Shown: positions 1-9,823, numbered from the stretch's first letter. The stretch is DNA of 64,000 bases from Brasilonema sennae CENA114 (GCF_006968745.1 NZ_CP030118.1:6050340-6114339), one strand, 5' to 3'. Numbers and translations are program-made. The notes: generated by a model not told the origin, from the letters alone.

Positions 1-350
1 TTTAAAACGAAGGGAAGTAAATCGGTGTACTTAAAAAGATTTTCTGCACTGACATTGTAGATGTGAGGGATGGTTTTGCAGGTGATGAGAATTCTGTGTG
101 AAACATAGCAGCGTAGACAAAGTCCGGCGATCGCACGTTGATAGATGTCGTCATCTAAACGAAAAATGTTCCACAAAACTGTTTGAACTTGTTTATTTTC
201 TTCTGTCGATAGTGTGGGTTTGTTGCTTAAGTGAGGGAATTGTGTTTTCAAAAACTCCTTAGCTTTAGAGATTTCTCTGTGGTGTTTTAGATGAACATCT
301 TTCCCTATAGGAAGTATCTGCATTTGCCAATATTTAGTTGGTGATGCCAT
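1..350 (-). CDS. Unknown cyanobacterial protein, N-terminal part (runs off the left edge)
   Basis: An open frame starts at ATG 350 and runs without a stop to base 1, giving 116 residues that begin MASPTKYWQMQILPIGKDVH. It contains a cysteine-rich stretch AGLCLRCYVSHRILITC (around residues 75-91) and ends near TDLLPFVL. This pattern (a YWQxQxLP start, a CLRCxVS block, then DLLPFVL) resembles the N-termini of larger cyanobacterial proteins of unknown role that I recall but cannot name. No function is assigned. The reading frame is clean and codon use looks coding. The C-terminal part lies outside the window. Confidence 0.7.
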   Translation of the reverse strand, partial: MASPTKYWQMQILPIGKDVHLKHHREISKAKEFLKTQFPHLSNKPTLSTEENKQVQTVLWNIFRLDDDIYQRAIAGLCLRCYVSHRILITCKTIPHIYNVSAENLFKYTDLLPFVL

Positions 351-640
351 AGTAATTTAAATTACTTAACGCTTGGTAAAACACGATATTGCGAAGCAGC
401 ACCAGAGACTATTTTTTGATTCATCTTCTGGGCGCTATATTTATATAGGTTTGATTTTGGGAAGATATGCAGTTTTGGGGAATGGGAAGCCGATGAAGGT
501 AGATATACCAATTTACAGGCATTTTCAGGTAAATAGACCACAGTCATAGAGGTGCAATGCCTTGCATCCTTAAAAGTGGTGTAGTTCATTTATGTGAAAA
601 CTGCTAGCTCATAAATTTTGGGCGAACGCACCCAACAAAG

Positions 641-660
641 AGGAGCACGATCGCGCTCCT
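641..660 (-). terminator. Stem-loop downstream of the 733-1278 gene
   Basis: AGGAGC and GCTCCT form a 6-bp stem around an 8-base loop that carries a CGATCG core. On the minus strand it is followed by CTTTG, so it is at best a weak terminator for the gene ending at 733. The rest of the 351-732 spacer holds only a 75-codon minus-strand frame (362-589) with no recognisable protein features. Confidence 0.35.
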
Positions 661-732
661 GGAAAAAAGAACATATGCTTTGACTCTGGGTATTTAGGTA
701 AAGATACTAAATATTAGTACTTATATTAACTT

Positions 733-1278
733 TTAAGCGTATCCGAGATTTGATTTTAATTCTGCAAGCCAATTTTGAGCATATTTGTTAGCTAGAGGTT
801 TTACAATCTCTCTACCAACCATTTCTTCCATTATCTCATCATTGATGAGATAATAGATGATAGCCTCAAATTTATCAAAGTAAGTCGTTATCAAACCTGC
901 CTTTGCTTCTTCAGATAAACAAGAATTTGCTGTTAAGTTGCATAGCTCATTAAACAAATTTGCTACTGTTTCATTGCTAAGTAACAAATCTGCTACTTGG
1001 TTGCTTATATCCCCTGGTATAAACATTTCACTAATTCCATCAAGACTAGCCCCAACTGAACGACCCAGAGCTTCGCCTGCGAATCCAGCTATAGAACCTC
1101 CAGCTGCCAAGATAACAAACTTAACGGCATATTTTTTAACCAACTCTTCTGACTCTAAATATTCTTTTTCTTCATCAAAAATAAAGTCGCTTAAAACGTA
1201 TCCAGCAGCCCCACCTAGAGGACCTGCGGCTACACCTCCAACTAATCCCAACCCCATCTTTGCCAAAAGTTGTATCAT
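733..1278 (-). CDS. Small glycine-rich, membrane-associating hypothetical protein
   Basis: A 181-residue protein of unknown function. The start at ATG 1278 is supported by a GGAG ribosome-binding site about nine bases upstream. The N-terminus is a glycine/alanine-rich hydrophobic segment (residues 1-33, GLVGGVAAGPLGGAAGYVLS). A second one spans roughly residues 54-75 (VILAAGGSIAGFAGEALG). These resemble glycine-zipper segments that can pack in membranes or form pores. The C-terminal half is helical and charged (DKFEAIIYYLINDEIMEEM). No catalytic motif is visible. The gene stands alone between a terminator-like hairpin and a divergent secreted transglycosylase-like gene. A toxin or bacteriocin-like role would be speculation. 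Confidence 0.6.
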   Translation of the reverse strand: MIQLLAKMGLGLVGGVAAGPLGGAAGYVLSDFIFDEEKEYLESEELVKKYAVKFVILAAGGSIAGFAGEALGRSVGASLDGISEMFIPGDISNQVADLLLSNETVANLFNELCNLTANSCLSEEAKAGLITTYFDKFEAIIYYLINDEIMEEMVGREIVKPLANKYAQNWLAELKSNLGYA

Positions 1279-1690
1279 GATGATTACTCCAAAACTTTTT
1301 TGTTGAGCAGAAAGAGAAACTTAAAGTAATTGTTTTCTCTGCTTCCACTTTTAAATAAGTTCAGGTTCAATCAACCCATACACTTAGTTGAAATAGTTGA
1401 TATAATTCTCAATAAATAAAAGAGCTACATTTATAACCGTTGGCGAGAGTGGGCGACTGGTGCAAGATGTTGGTTAACGTTTCTGAGTGCCGATACCGTC
1501 ACATAAAGTGCGATCGCTTGTTATCCACCTAAAGATATAAGTAAATGTGACTAAACTTCCATTTGGGTCACACAAGTGTATAAGTCGATTGGACTTAAAC
1601 CTATTTAAAAGTAGAAGCAGGAAAACAAGCAATTAGCTTGAGTTCCTCCTTCTGCTTAAAAGAAAATCACACCATCAAAAAAAAATTCCT
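1279..1690. other. Divergent intergenic region with hairpins
   Basis: No gene was seen in these 412 bases between two divergent genes. It contains an inverted repeat (GCAGA...TCTGC) near 1316-1350, a mobile-repeat end GGTGCAAGATGT at 1459-1470, a HIP1-like site near 1510, and a longer imperfect stem at about 1614-1660 (AGCAGGAA with TTCCT...GCT). That last stem lies 30-70 bases before the 1691 start and could act as a 5' leader structure. Confidence 0.4.
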
Positions 1691-2437
1691 ATGAGCATCA
1701 AACCTGATTTGCAACAAAGTTTCATGACTCAATTGCTGAAAACAAAATCATTCACACGAACAATCAACAAACTTTCTGCTATCGGACTAGTGGTGTGTTC
1801 ACTTTTAACAACATCATTTTTAACACCCGAATCTAGCTACGCTAACAGTGTCTTCAACAAAAAAGATTCTGCTGTTGTCCAAACAAAGCAGAACTCTGGA
1901 GTTAGGGGAAATTACAAAGACTTTTTGACAGCACTTGCAATAAGAGAAACAGGACAACAAAATCCACCTACTAACATTGAGAACCAGTTGGGTTTTATAG
2001 GCAAGTATCAATTCGGAGAAGCCTTACTGAAAGATCTTGGCTATTACGACACCCCTAATCCCTATATTGGTGGAGCAAATGGTGTAGACAGGAATTATTG
2101 GCGCGGTACATGGAGAGGTAAAAATGGGATTAATAGCAAGCAAGATTTCCTTAATAATAAGAATAATGTGCAAGAAATAGCTATTCAAGAAGCTATGCAA
2201 TACAAGTGGGGCTTGATCAAAAATCAACTCAATGGACGTTCCATAAAAGAATTTATCGGACAACAACGAGGAGGAGTAGTCGTCACAGCATCCGGAATTC
2301 TTGCAGCGGCGCATCTGCGTGGGGAAGGAGGAGTTGCCAAGCTGCTGCTGAGTAACCAGGGTTCTACAGATGAAAATGGCACTTCTATTCTCGCCTACTT
2401 AAGGGAATTTGCCGGATACCAAGTCCCTTTTGATTAG
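1691..2437 (+). CDS. Secreted lysozyme/transglycosylase-like protein
   Basis: A 248-residue protein. An internal hydrophobic segment (residues ~27-48, LSAIGLVVCSLLTTSFL) followed by SSYANS looks like a signal peptide. The Met at codon 12 is an alternative start that would give a more typical signal. The mature part has ALAIRETG (Glu near residue 86), then QLGFIGKYQFGEALLKDLGYY. This follows the lysozyme-like fold pattern in which a catalytic Glu precedes a GxYQFG motif, so cleavage of peptidoglycan glycan strands in the periplasm is likely. A C-terminal AAHLRGEGG block is also typical of such proteins. The assignment rests on motif pattern only. A calcium- or repeat-binding domain is absent, and the gene appears monocistronic. 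Confidence 0.65.
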   Translation: MSIKPDLQQSFMTQLLKTKSFTRTINKLSAIGLVVCSLLTTSFLTPESSYANSVFNKKDSAVVQTKQNSGVRGNYKDFLTALAIRETGQQNPPTNIENQLGFIGKYQFGEALLKDLGYYDTPNPYIGGANGVDRNYWRGTWRGKNGINSKQDFLNNKNNVQEIAIQEAMQYKWGLIKNQLNGRSIKEFIGQQRGGVVVTASGILAAAHLRGEGGVAKLLLSNQGSTDENGTSILAYLREFAGYQVPFD

Positions 2438-2484
2438 GGGAAACACTGTCAGCGTCATTGGAATTCTTTTGTGCTTTTAGTCGT

Positions 2485-5400
2485 TCACTTTTGAATTCCA
2501 ATACCCTTGCATAAAGTGCTATCGCTCTTACTCACTTTTGGATTGTTTTTCAGATAATCGTGCACCCAACTGCAACCATCAGCCAATAGTTGATTTGACT
2601 CCAATCCCAAATTCCAGATAATAATTTTTCCGGCTTTGTCGGCTGAAATAAGGTGATTGCCATCGGGGCTGAAATTAATGCTCATGACAGAATCACTATG
2701 TCCTTTGTAAGTTTTCAATTCTTTACCGTCAAGACTCCAGAGTTTAACAGTCTTATCTAAACTACCAGTAGCAATTGTTTTGCCATCTGGACTAAATTTG
2801 ACACGGAAGACTCCAGCTTCATGTCCTTTGAGAGTTGTGATTAATTTGATGAATTTACCTTCAAGCGTCCAAAGTTTGACAGTTTTATCCTCACTAGCAG
2901 TAGCAATCATCTTGCCGTTGGGACTGAAACTGACACTATGAACTCCATCTTGATGATGTGTAAGAGTTGTGATTAGTTTACCTTCTGTTGTCCAAAGTTT
3001 GACAGTTTTGTCCCAACCAGCGGTAGCAATCATTTTGCCATCTGGACTAAAACTGACGCTATTAGCCCCTTCTCCATCTTCATCTTTATCTTTTTTATGT
3101 GCCTTAATGGTGTGGAGCAAATTGCCATCTAAGCTCCAAAGTATGACAGTTCCATCATGACCAGCGGTAGCAATCATTTTGCCATCCGGACTAAAACTTA
3201 CTTGCCAAATCCATTTTTTATTGTGCCCTTGGAAAGTTTTTATTTTCTCTCCTTGACGATTCCAAAGTATGACAGTGCCATCTTGAGTAGCGGTAGCAAT
3301 TCTTTGTTTATTAGGGCTAAAACTGATGTGAGTAAACCATGTATCATGGCTACTGTCATCTAATTTAAGGGTTTTAATTAATTCACCTGAGCGCTTCCAA
3401 AATTTGACAGTCTTGTCCTTACTAGCGGTGGCATATTCTTTTCTATCAGGGATAAAACTTACGCAAAAAATCGCATCATTATGCGCCTGATGGATTTGAT
3501 GTTTCTTCCCTTTTACTTGCCAAAGTTTCACAGTTCCATCTTTGCTAGCAGTGGCTATTGTTTTTCCGTCCGGACTGAAACTGACACTCCATATCCAATC
3601 TTTATGTCCGCTCATTAGGGTTTGGAGTTTCTCGCCAGATTCACTCCAGATGATAATAGTTTGGTCAGCATCGACGCTAACAATCTGCTTTCCATCAGGA
3701 CTAAAGCTCACGCTAGTGACCGAATTTTTATGAGCATCTAGGGTTTTTATTTCCTTTCCTTCAATGCTCCAGAGTTTCACAGTTTCATCCCTACTAGCGG
3801 TAGCAATTTTTTGACTATCAGGGCTGAAACTCACACCCCAAACCCAATCTTTATGTCCAGCGAAGGTTCGCAGTAGTTTTCCATCCCGGCTCCAGAGTTT
3901 GACTGTTTTATCCTGACTGGTAGTAGCAAGAGTGTTACCATCAGGACTGAAACTCAGGTTTAAGATAGGCTGATCATGTCCCTTGAAGGTTTTGATTAAT
4001 TTACCTTCAATTGTCCAGAGTTTGATATATCCCTTGGCATCAGCGCTAGCAATTGTCTTTCCGTCAGGACTAAAACTGACACTATAAACTTTTGTATTAT
4101 GCCCCGTAAGGGTGGTCATTAATTTTCCTTCTGTTGTCCAAAGTTTGACAGTTCCATCCCAACTAGCTGAGGCAATTATCTTTCCTGTAGGGCTAAACTT
4201 GACGCTACGTACCCAATCTTGATGTCCTTTGAGAGTTTGTATCTGAGTCCCATCCAAACTCCAGAGTTTAACAGTTTTATCCCTACTGGCAGTGGCAATT
4301 CTTTGACCGTCGGGACTGAAACTAACGTCTGTCACTTCATCTGTATGCTTTTCCAGTCGATTGTGTTCTGTAACTTTATAAAGTGCCTCTTGTAAGAAAA
4401 TATCAATCTGTTTTTGGATATCAGCTTTTTCCTGGTGTCTATAAAATGCTGGGAAAAAAGATGTTTCATTCAGTTTTCTGGATGCCTTCAAACTTTCTAT
4501 GAGGGCATCAAAATCTTGACCTGAAGTCAAAAGTGCTTTACTAGATACACTAATAGCTTTGATTTCGTTCAAACGTGAATTCTGCCATTGCCACCATGCA
4601 GCCCCAGCTAGCATTAAGGTTACCACCAAACCACCAGTAAGCCCAAAAACAGTTAGCTGTCGTCTGCGCCTATGTTGGCTTTGCTCGTTATCCCACCGTA
4701 TCATGCTACCAGTGATCAAATCTAGCTCTCGTGGTGTCAGTTCATCTCCCCGTTGTTTGTACCAATCTTGTGCGACTGCTAGCCGCGTTCCTTGTAATAA
4801 AGCTTCTGGATTTTTATTGCTATTTTCCCAGTCACGCATTTCTTGCTTGAGTCTTTCTTGCCAAATGCGAAACTCACGGTTAGCTTCTATCCACTCCCGC
4901 AGAGTTCCCCATTCCCGAATTAATGCTTCATGAACAATTTCTACTGTTTCTATCTTCTCAATTTCATCCCACCCAGTCACCAGCAAACGTTCATCAGCCA
5001 AACGTTTAACTAAACCCCAATTTTCATTCCCCACTTCGTTGCGAGTCGCCACACGCCTAGTGTCTTCCGTCCCTTCCCCTGGACGCACTAACTGAATAAA
5101 AACTCTTTGCGCTTGTTGTTTCTCTTCCTCAGATAGGTTTTTTAAAACTTCATCAGCGTGTTTTGCTAAACCTTTTTCTAAACCGCCAATTTCTTCATAA
5201 GCCTTGTGAGTCAAATACCAATTTTTCTGTTTTGACCAAAGCTGAGTTAAAGCAAATTCCAAAAGAGGTAAACGACCGGGGTGTTCGCCCACACTATTAA
5301 TAAGTTTACTTGTTAACCCCTCCTCCAATTCCACCTTCATTTTTAAAGCAGGTTTTTCAATCGCATCTCGCAATTCCTTTTTGTCCATTGGAGTTAGTAA

Positions 5401-7188
5401 CAATGGAGTGTATTCTTGCAAAGCCTTCCCCATTGGTTGATAATCAAGCACAATTCCCAAAAAATCTGCTCGCAGCGTCAACACCAGCGTAAATGCTGGA
5501 ACAGATTTGACAGCCAAAAGTAGTACATTCAAAAAACTGTAACGTTCTTCTTGGGCAGCAAGAGTGTAAAGTTCTTCAAACTGGTCTGCCACTAACACCA
5601 AACGCTGATACCCTGAGGAGTGAATGATATTTTCGAGGAAATTGGATAATGCTGTCTCATCATGTCGCAAGTTGACCTCGAATTCTAGTTCTGCTAACCT
5701 GCTATTAGCTTCTCCTGATGCTTTTGGTTGTCGTTGTGCTAGGAATTGGCAATATTTGCTTAGTGCGATCGCCAAAGAATCAAACGGATTTTTCCCAGGA
5801 CGAAAACTGACTATCTCCACATTCCCAACAGTTTTTAAATGGGGAATCAACCCTGCAAACACTACAGAAGACTTTCCACTCCCAGAAGCACCAACTACAG
5901 GAACTAGCGGTTTGCTGTTTACTGCTTCCACTAAATCTGCAATAAATTTATCCCTACCAAAAAAGAAGTCTGCATCTTTCTCTCCAAACGCAGATAAACC
6001 GTGATAAGGACATTCAGGAAGTTCACCAGAAAGTCCTCCCAAATCTTCCCAACTCGGTGGCGGTTCAGTTGTATTTTGACAGATAATTGGTAACCAGCTT
6101 ACCCCCGGTAGCTGCTTTGCAATATCTTTGTCGTCTGCAAGTTCTTTGAGTTTATCTCTAGCTTCCCTAAGTGCAGTAAATAAAGATTGACCTTCTGCAA
6201 AAGAATTTAAAAAATATTTGAGAAACTTTTGTGCTAATTTATCTGGCACTTCTTCCCGCCAGACAATAATATAGGGAAGATTTAAATCTGCTAGTTGACT
6301 TGCTAAACCTAAACCATCGCAGGAATTGAAAATTGCTAATTTTAAACCTTTCTTAATTGCTGCTTTCAGTGTTCTTTTGATTTCTGACAAACTTAAACTA
6401 TCATCGGGATTAATATTTATGATTCCTGTTTGACCATCACTTTTTGTTTCGCTATGACCTGCGAAAAATAGGATATCACAAGCTTCTTCCCAGAGCGCGT
6501 TAAAATCGGAACGGTTTGGTTCGGAAAGAACTATGAGTTCTGCTGCTCGTTTTTGCAATTTTTGCAGTAACTCTTTATCGGCACTAGTATCAATATTTTT
6601 ACTATCTCCAAAAATACTAATAATCCTGGGTCTTCTAATTTTACTAGAAGTAGATAATTCTTTTGATGCCGTAGGACTTGCAACACAAGAGTGAAAACGA
6701 ACAGCCGCTTCACAAGATAAATTTTGAGCCAAAAAATCCCATTCCTGCCAAGGCAGTCGATGTAAAATATCCTTGGTTATCTGTGAGTCAATTTTCTGTG
6801 TGTTGATAACCAAACGAATTTCTGGCTGGGGATGTTGTGACAATGCTTGTTTTAATTCTGATTGAATCGGGTAAAGCCACTGATGAAGGTGATTACATAA
6901 ACGCTGGGCAGAATCGTAACAATCTGTATTGGAAATATGAGTAACTTGGTTCTTTTTAAAACCACCTCTAGAATGCTTCAGTAACGAGTAGTATTGCTCT
7001 TTCCAACGTTGATAGAAAACTGGAATGTCGGCATTTGGGGGTAATTGCACCCTTCGGCTGCGCTCAGGGTAAACTTCTAGTTGTGTGATGTTAAGCTGTG
7101 GGTTTGCGATCGTCACCTCAAGATTGAGGTTATCAAAACCGTGCTCAAAGTTTCCGTCACCAAACTCCAAGTTTACCCATATTTCCAT
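2485..7188 (-). CDS. CHAT-nSTAND-WD40 protein (intact)
   Basis: A 1567-residue protein counted from ATG 7188 (an upstream in-frame TTG adds two residues). Order: a CHAT caspase-like domain with the His in FFAGHSE (~residue 245) and the Cys in FNSCDGLG (~291). Next comes an nSTAND ATPase starting at YHGLSAFGEKDADFFFGRD with P-loop GASGSGKSS (~435). A helical region follows, then one membrane segment (~840-865, LTVFGLTGGLVVTLMLAG). Last are fourteen WD40 repeats (~945-1530), enough for two seven-bladed propellers. By family knowledge, CHAT-STAND proteins act as ligand-sensing switches in conflict or programmed-death pathways: the propellers sense, the ATPase oligomerises, CHAT cleaves. Both catalytic residues and the P-loop are present, so it looks functional. 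A short mobile palindrome is fused in frame near residue 40-46 (VYPERSRRV). Unlike the other two CHAT loci here, this one is not broken. Confidence 0.9.
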   Translation of the reverse strand: MEIWVNLEFGDGNFEHGFDNLNLEVTIANPQLNITQLEVYPERSRRVQLPPNADIPVFYQRWKEQYYSLLKHSRGGFKKNQVTHISNTDCYDSAQRLCNHLHQWLYPIQSELKQALSQHPQPEIRLVINTQKIDSQITKDILHRLPWQEWDFLAQNLSCEAAVRFHSCVASPTASKELSTSSKIRRPRIISIFGDSKNIDTSADKELLQKLQKRAAELIVLSEPNRSDFNALWEEACDILFFAGHSETKSDGQTGIININPDDSLSLSEIKRTLKAAIKKGLKLAIFNSCDGLGLASQLADLNLPYIIVWREEVPDKLAQKFLKYFLNSFAEGQSLFTALREARDKLKELADDKDIAKQLPGVSWLPIICQNTTEPPPSWEDLGGLSGELPECPYHGLSAFGEKDADFFFGRDKFIADLVEAVNSKPLVPVVGASGSGKSSVVFAGLIPHLKTVGNVEIVSFRPGKNPFDSLAIALSKYCQFLAQRQPKASGEANSRLAELEFEVNLRHDETALSNFLENIIHSSGYQRLVLVADQFEELYTLAAQEERYSFLNVLLLAVKSVPAFTLVLTLRADFLGIVLDYQPMGKALQEYTPLLLTPMDKKELRDAIEKPALKMKVELEEGLTSKLINSVGEHPGRLPLLEFALTQLWSKQKNWYLTHKAYEEIGGLEKGLAKHADEVLKNLSEEEKQQAQRVFIQLVRPGEGTEDTRRVATRNEVGNENWGLVKRLADERLLVTGWDEIEKIETVEIVHEALIREWGTLREWIEANREFRIWQERLKQEMRDWENSNKNPEALLQGTRLAVAQDWYKQRGDELTPRELDLITGSMIRWDNEQSQHRRRRQLTVFGLTGGLVVTLMLAGAAWWQWQNSRLNEIKAISVSSKALLTSGQDFDALIESLKASRKLNETSFFPAFYRHQEKADIQKQIDIFLQEALYKVTEHNRLEKHTDEVTDVSFSPDGQRIATASRDKTVKLWSLDGTQIQTLKGHQDWVRSVKFSPTGKIIASASWDGTVKLWTTEGKLMTTLTGHNTKVYSVSFSPDGKTIASADAKGYIKLWTIEGKLIKTFKGHDQPILNLSFSPDGNTLATTSQDKTVKLWSRDGKLLRTFAGHKDWVWGVSFSPDSQKIATASRDETVKLWSIEGKEIKTLDAHKNSVTSVSFSPDGKQIVSVDADQTIIIWSESGEKLQTLMSGHKDWIWSVSFSPDGKTIATASKDGTVKLWQVKGKKHQIHQAHNDAIFCVSFIPDRKEYATASKDKTVKFWKRSGELIKTLKLDDSSHDTWFTHISFSPNKQRIATATQDGTVILWNRQGEKIKTFQGHNKKWIWQVSFSPDGKMIATAGHDGTVILWSLDGNLLHTIKAHKKDKDEDGEGANSVSFSPDGKMIATAGWDKTVKLWTTEGKLITTLTHHQDGVHSVSFSPNGKMIATASEDKTVKLWTLEGKFIKLITTLKGHEAGVFRVKFSPDGKTIATGSLDKTVKLWSLDGKELKTYKGHSDSVMSINFSPDGNHLISADKAGKIIIWNLGLESNQLLADGCSWVHDYLKNNPKVSKSDSTLCKGIGIQK
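7050..7074 (-). repeat. Short palindromic repeat inserted in frame in the CHAT gene
   Basis: ACCCTTCGGCTGCGCTCAGG plus GT is a small palindrome-like repeat (ACCCT...AGGGT ends). It is read in the CHAT gene as YPERSRR. A close copy, non-coding, lies at 48269-48290. It interrupts the predicted N-terminal domain without shifting the frame. Confidence 0.7.
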
Positions 7189-7194
7189 AGACAA

Positions 7195-8232
7195 CCAGCC
7201 TAAATAGTTTACTTAAAGCATTACTATTGTTTGTCTACAAATCAATTATACAGAAATCCGGTTTTATTTGGTCAGACCAGTGCTTGATAAGGGTTTCCCG
7301 ACAGAGGATAAGAGCGTATCTCCTCCACCAGACGCTCTTGCAACGCCTTCTGGCGTGCGCTCTGCGCACACCCGATAGCCGTAAGGCGTGGCCGTTCCCA
7401 CTAGGGTGAATTGACAAAGTAGAGGTAAGGAACTCTTAACAGGGAACACTTCGACCCTTTGACCCTAGCCCCGGAGGGGGCGCTACGCAAACGACAAAAC
7501 TCAGGGCAGCGCAGCGCATCGCGCTTAACAGAAAGTGACCTAGTTTCGTCACAAATCAAATATGAGTCCTATAGAAAAAAATAAAAAGAAAAAATGATTA
7601 ATAAATTGTAGAAATTACTATGACTTTTTTCATCCTTGTCTTTTACTAAGGTAGTATGCAACCCTGATTTTTTACTTATCCGCTGCTATTAATTGTTGCT
7701 AAATTTTATTGAATTCAGCTAAGCTTTAGCTCACTAGATATCTATATTCAGTCCGTTTTAACGGACTTTGCCTATGCAGCCCTGAACTGAAGTTCAAGGG
7801 GTACTCACGTCGAGGTGCAAGATCTAAGTTTGTTGAGTTTCGGCTTTATTGCTGAGGTATGTACCAATACGGTGGTGATAAGCTTTTTTTCTCAAGAACT
7901 ACTTCACAGCAGTTTCGATGCACGAAAAGGGCTTTGGGGATAAGGGGAAGACAACAAAACCCTCCAATGCAGTGTCGCTTCTGCCCAGTCCAACAAATAA
8001 TTTTTATTAACTGAATTGTATTAATGTATGTACCGAAAAAACCCATGAATCGTAATTCAGCGCTAATAACTGTTTCATAAAATCTTGAAAATGTTATTAA
8101 ATAACAGTTTGAATGTCATCTTTACTTATAATGACCACGGATTAAACAAAGTATGAAAGAAACAAAATTAAAACATCATTTTTGTTAAATCATGACAAAA
8201 CGAAATAAAAAAAGGCGTTACAACATTGATCA
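7195..8232. other. Repeat-rich spacer upstream of the first VCBS gene
   Basis: About 1 kb without a credible gene. From 7274 to 7493 it is GC-rich and made of modules that recur elsewhere in the window: GTTTCCCGACAGAGG (also near 15145), a GGCGTGGCCGTTCCCACTAG module (reverse complement at 15714-15745) and GGGGGCGCTACGCAAACG (also near 14975, 15258 and 23095). The remainder (7540-7740 and 7850-8230) is AT-rich. Short frames called across the repeats (7235-7449, 7846-8046) are not protein-like. Confidence 0.6.
7750..7830. repeat. Right part of a palindrome-bearing MITE (M1 family)
   Basis: Contains the palindrome AGTCCGTTTTAACGGACT (7750-7767), a CCTGAACT-GA-AGTTCAAGG palindrome and the family end GGTGCAAGATCTAAGTT (7814-7830). 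The same order is found at 43690-43769, but no matching left end with CTTGCACC is visible here, so this copy seems truncated. Confidence 0.65.
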
Positions 8233-8254
8233 ACACTAGTGATAGAAAAACACC
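8233..8254 (+). promoter_or_regulatory. Shared leader motif before the first VCBS gene
   Basis: ACACTAGT followed by GATAGAAAAACACC ends exactly at the start codon at 8255. The second VCBS gene has ACACTAGT with the same 14-base gap to its ATG (10087-10108). No Shine-Dalgarno sequence is present in either. A translation-initiation or regulatory element common to both genes is inferred. Confidence 0.5.
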
Positions 8255-9490
8255 ATGTTGGAATCTCAAAATACCTTAAACTCTTCAAGCTTAGGAGCGA
8301 CAAAATCTACGGCGTTAAATATTCAAGCCACAAATAATTTTGAGAAAGATGGTTTAAATACTTCGAGCCTGAGTGGCTCTTCACAATCTATATTAGATGC
8401 AGATCAAGAGTCTTATGATACAGCAATAAACCTTCCGCAGATTGCTAATCCTAATCCTAATCCCATATTTACAAGCGCAGCAATTTTTCCTGATTTTGAT
8501 GGTAATGGAAAGAAGGACAAGCTTTGGCGTAACCCTCAAACTGGTGAAACCGCTATCTGGCTGATGGATGGTACAAATGTTGCCTCTCAGGGTGCGTTGA
8601 AAACAATGAGTTCAGATTGGGACTCTAAATTTGCTGATTTCAACGGTGACGGCAAAACTGACATCATCTGGCGCAATATCAAAACGGGTGATAACACCAT
8701 TTGGCTGATGGATGGCACAAATATTACCTCTGAGGCAGCTGTGGCGAATGTCCCTACAGACTGGACTTTCAGTACTGGTGAGTTCAATGGTGACGGCAAA
8801 ACCGACCTCGGATGGCACAATACAAAAACGGGTGAAAATGCTGTATGGCTGATGGATGGAACACAGGTTCTGGCTTCGTCTGCTTTGGAGGCGGTTAATC
8901 CAAACTGGGCAGGCACTATTGGTGATTTCAACGGTGATGGTAAAACTGACACCTTATGGCGTGATCAAACAACAGGTGAAAACACTCTTTGGATAACTAA
9001 TGGTACCACCGTTACTAAAACTGCATTGCCAACGCTTGGTACAGATTGGCAGGCTAGTCTTGCAGATTTCAATGGTGATGGCAAAACCGACATCCTCTGG
9101 CGTAATGATAAAACAGGTGAGAACTCTACCTGGCTGATGGATGGCTCAAACGTTGTTTCTCAGACTGCCTTGCCGACACAAAGTGCAGGTTGGACATCCA
9201 GTGTTGGTGATTTCGATGGTAATGGTAAGACAGATCTGCTTTGGTATAATCAGCAGACAGGTGAGAGCAAGACTTGGATCATGGATGGTGCAAATGTTAC
9301 CAGTGACACTGCTTTACCGACACAAAGTCCAGCTTGGAGACCAAGTATTAGCGATGTTGATGGTGACGGTAAGACTGATATCTTCTGGCGCAATTACGAA
9401 ACAGGTGAGAACAAGGTTTGGCAGATGAATGGTTCTACCCCCACTGAATCTGCTCTGCCGACAATTGACAAAGCGTGGCAGACTGCCTAA
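8255..9490 (+). CDS. VCBS/FG-GAP repeat protein (paralogue 1)
   Basis: A 411-residue protein built from seven ~53-residue repeats starting near residue 85. Each carries a calcium-loop core of the form DFNGDGKTDILW followed by TGENxxWLMDG. The Asp/Asn-rich loops match VCBS/FG-GAP repeats, which bind Ca2+ and often fold as a propeller in secreted or surface proteins. The first ~80 residues are Ser/Asn/Thr-rich with no signal peptide, so export by a type I-like route would be needed if it is extracellular; that is inference. It is followed by a good intrinsic-terminator hairpin (9585-9615) and, 620 bases on, by a paralogue of the same architecture. Ligand and biological role are unknown. Confidence 0.85.
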   Translation: MLESQNTLNSSSLGATKSTALNIQATNNFEKDGLNTSSLSGSSQSILDADQESYDTAINLPQIANPNPNPIFTSAAIFPDFDGNGKKDKLWRNPQTGETAIWLMDGTNVASQGALKTMSSDWDSKFADFNGDGKTDIIWRNIKTGDNTIWLMDGTNITSEAAVANVPTDWTFSTGEFNGDGKTDLGWHNTKTGENAVWLMDGTQVLASSALEAVNPNWAGTIGDFNGDGKTDTLWRDQTTGENTLWITNGTTVTKTALPTLGTDWQASLADFNGDGKTDILWRNDKTGENSTWLMDGSNVVSQTALPTQSAGWTSSVGDFDGNGKTDLLWYNQQTGESKTWIMDGANVTSDTALPTQSPAWRPSISDVDGDGKTDIFWRNYETGENKVWQMNGSTPTESALPTIDKAWQTA

Positions 9491-9584
9491 GAATTTTTGT
9501 AGAATTCGTAATTTGTGATTCGTAATTGATTTGTTCTTGCGAGTCATCAATGAGGAATTATTTGGGATTTAACTGAAATGTTCA

Positions 9585-9615
9585 GATTCCTGACTTCTAT
9601 AAGAAGTCGGGAATC
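9585..9615 (+). terminator. Terminator hairpin after VCBS paralogue 1
   Basis: GATTCCTGACTTC pairs with GAAGTCGGGAATC (one G-U pair) around a 5-base loop, followed by TTGTTGTTG. It lies 95 bases after the stop at 9490. Confidence 0.65.
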
Positions 9616-9660
9616 TTGTTGTTGACACACGCGAGTGCGTGCCCGTAGGACTTATGATTT

Positions 9661-9823
9661 ATATCAAGTTGCCTAATTACTTACAATAAAAAAATAAAAA
9701 GACCTCACCCCGCCCTATGCCTAACGGCACGCTACGCTATCGGGCACCCCTCTGGTGAACTCGCCCAGAGGGGATGGGGGTGAGGTTATTCGTTTTTTAT
9801 AAGTGTTTATCCGGACATGATAT
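9661..9823. mobile_element. MITE, M2 family (copy 1)
   Basis: A 163-bp non-coding element with imperfect inverted ends ATATCAAGTT and (reverse complement) ATATCATGTCCGG. The interior is a long hairpin-forming CCTCACCCCGCCC...GGGGGTGAGG segment. A near-identical copy in the opposite orientation is at 45475-45627 and a partial one at 26231-26413. The remaining spacer to 10086 shows nothing recognisable. Confidence 0.75.

Noticed and set aside
362..589. 75-codon minus-strand frame upstream of the first gene
   Set aside because: No domain, poor composition, and no ribosome-binding site; it only abuts the start of the next gene.
938..1306. 122-codon plus-strand frame opposite the glycine-rich protein
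   Set aside because: Ser/Pro-rich shadow without initiation signals; the minus-strand gene has a ribosome-binding site and sensible hydrophobic segments.
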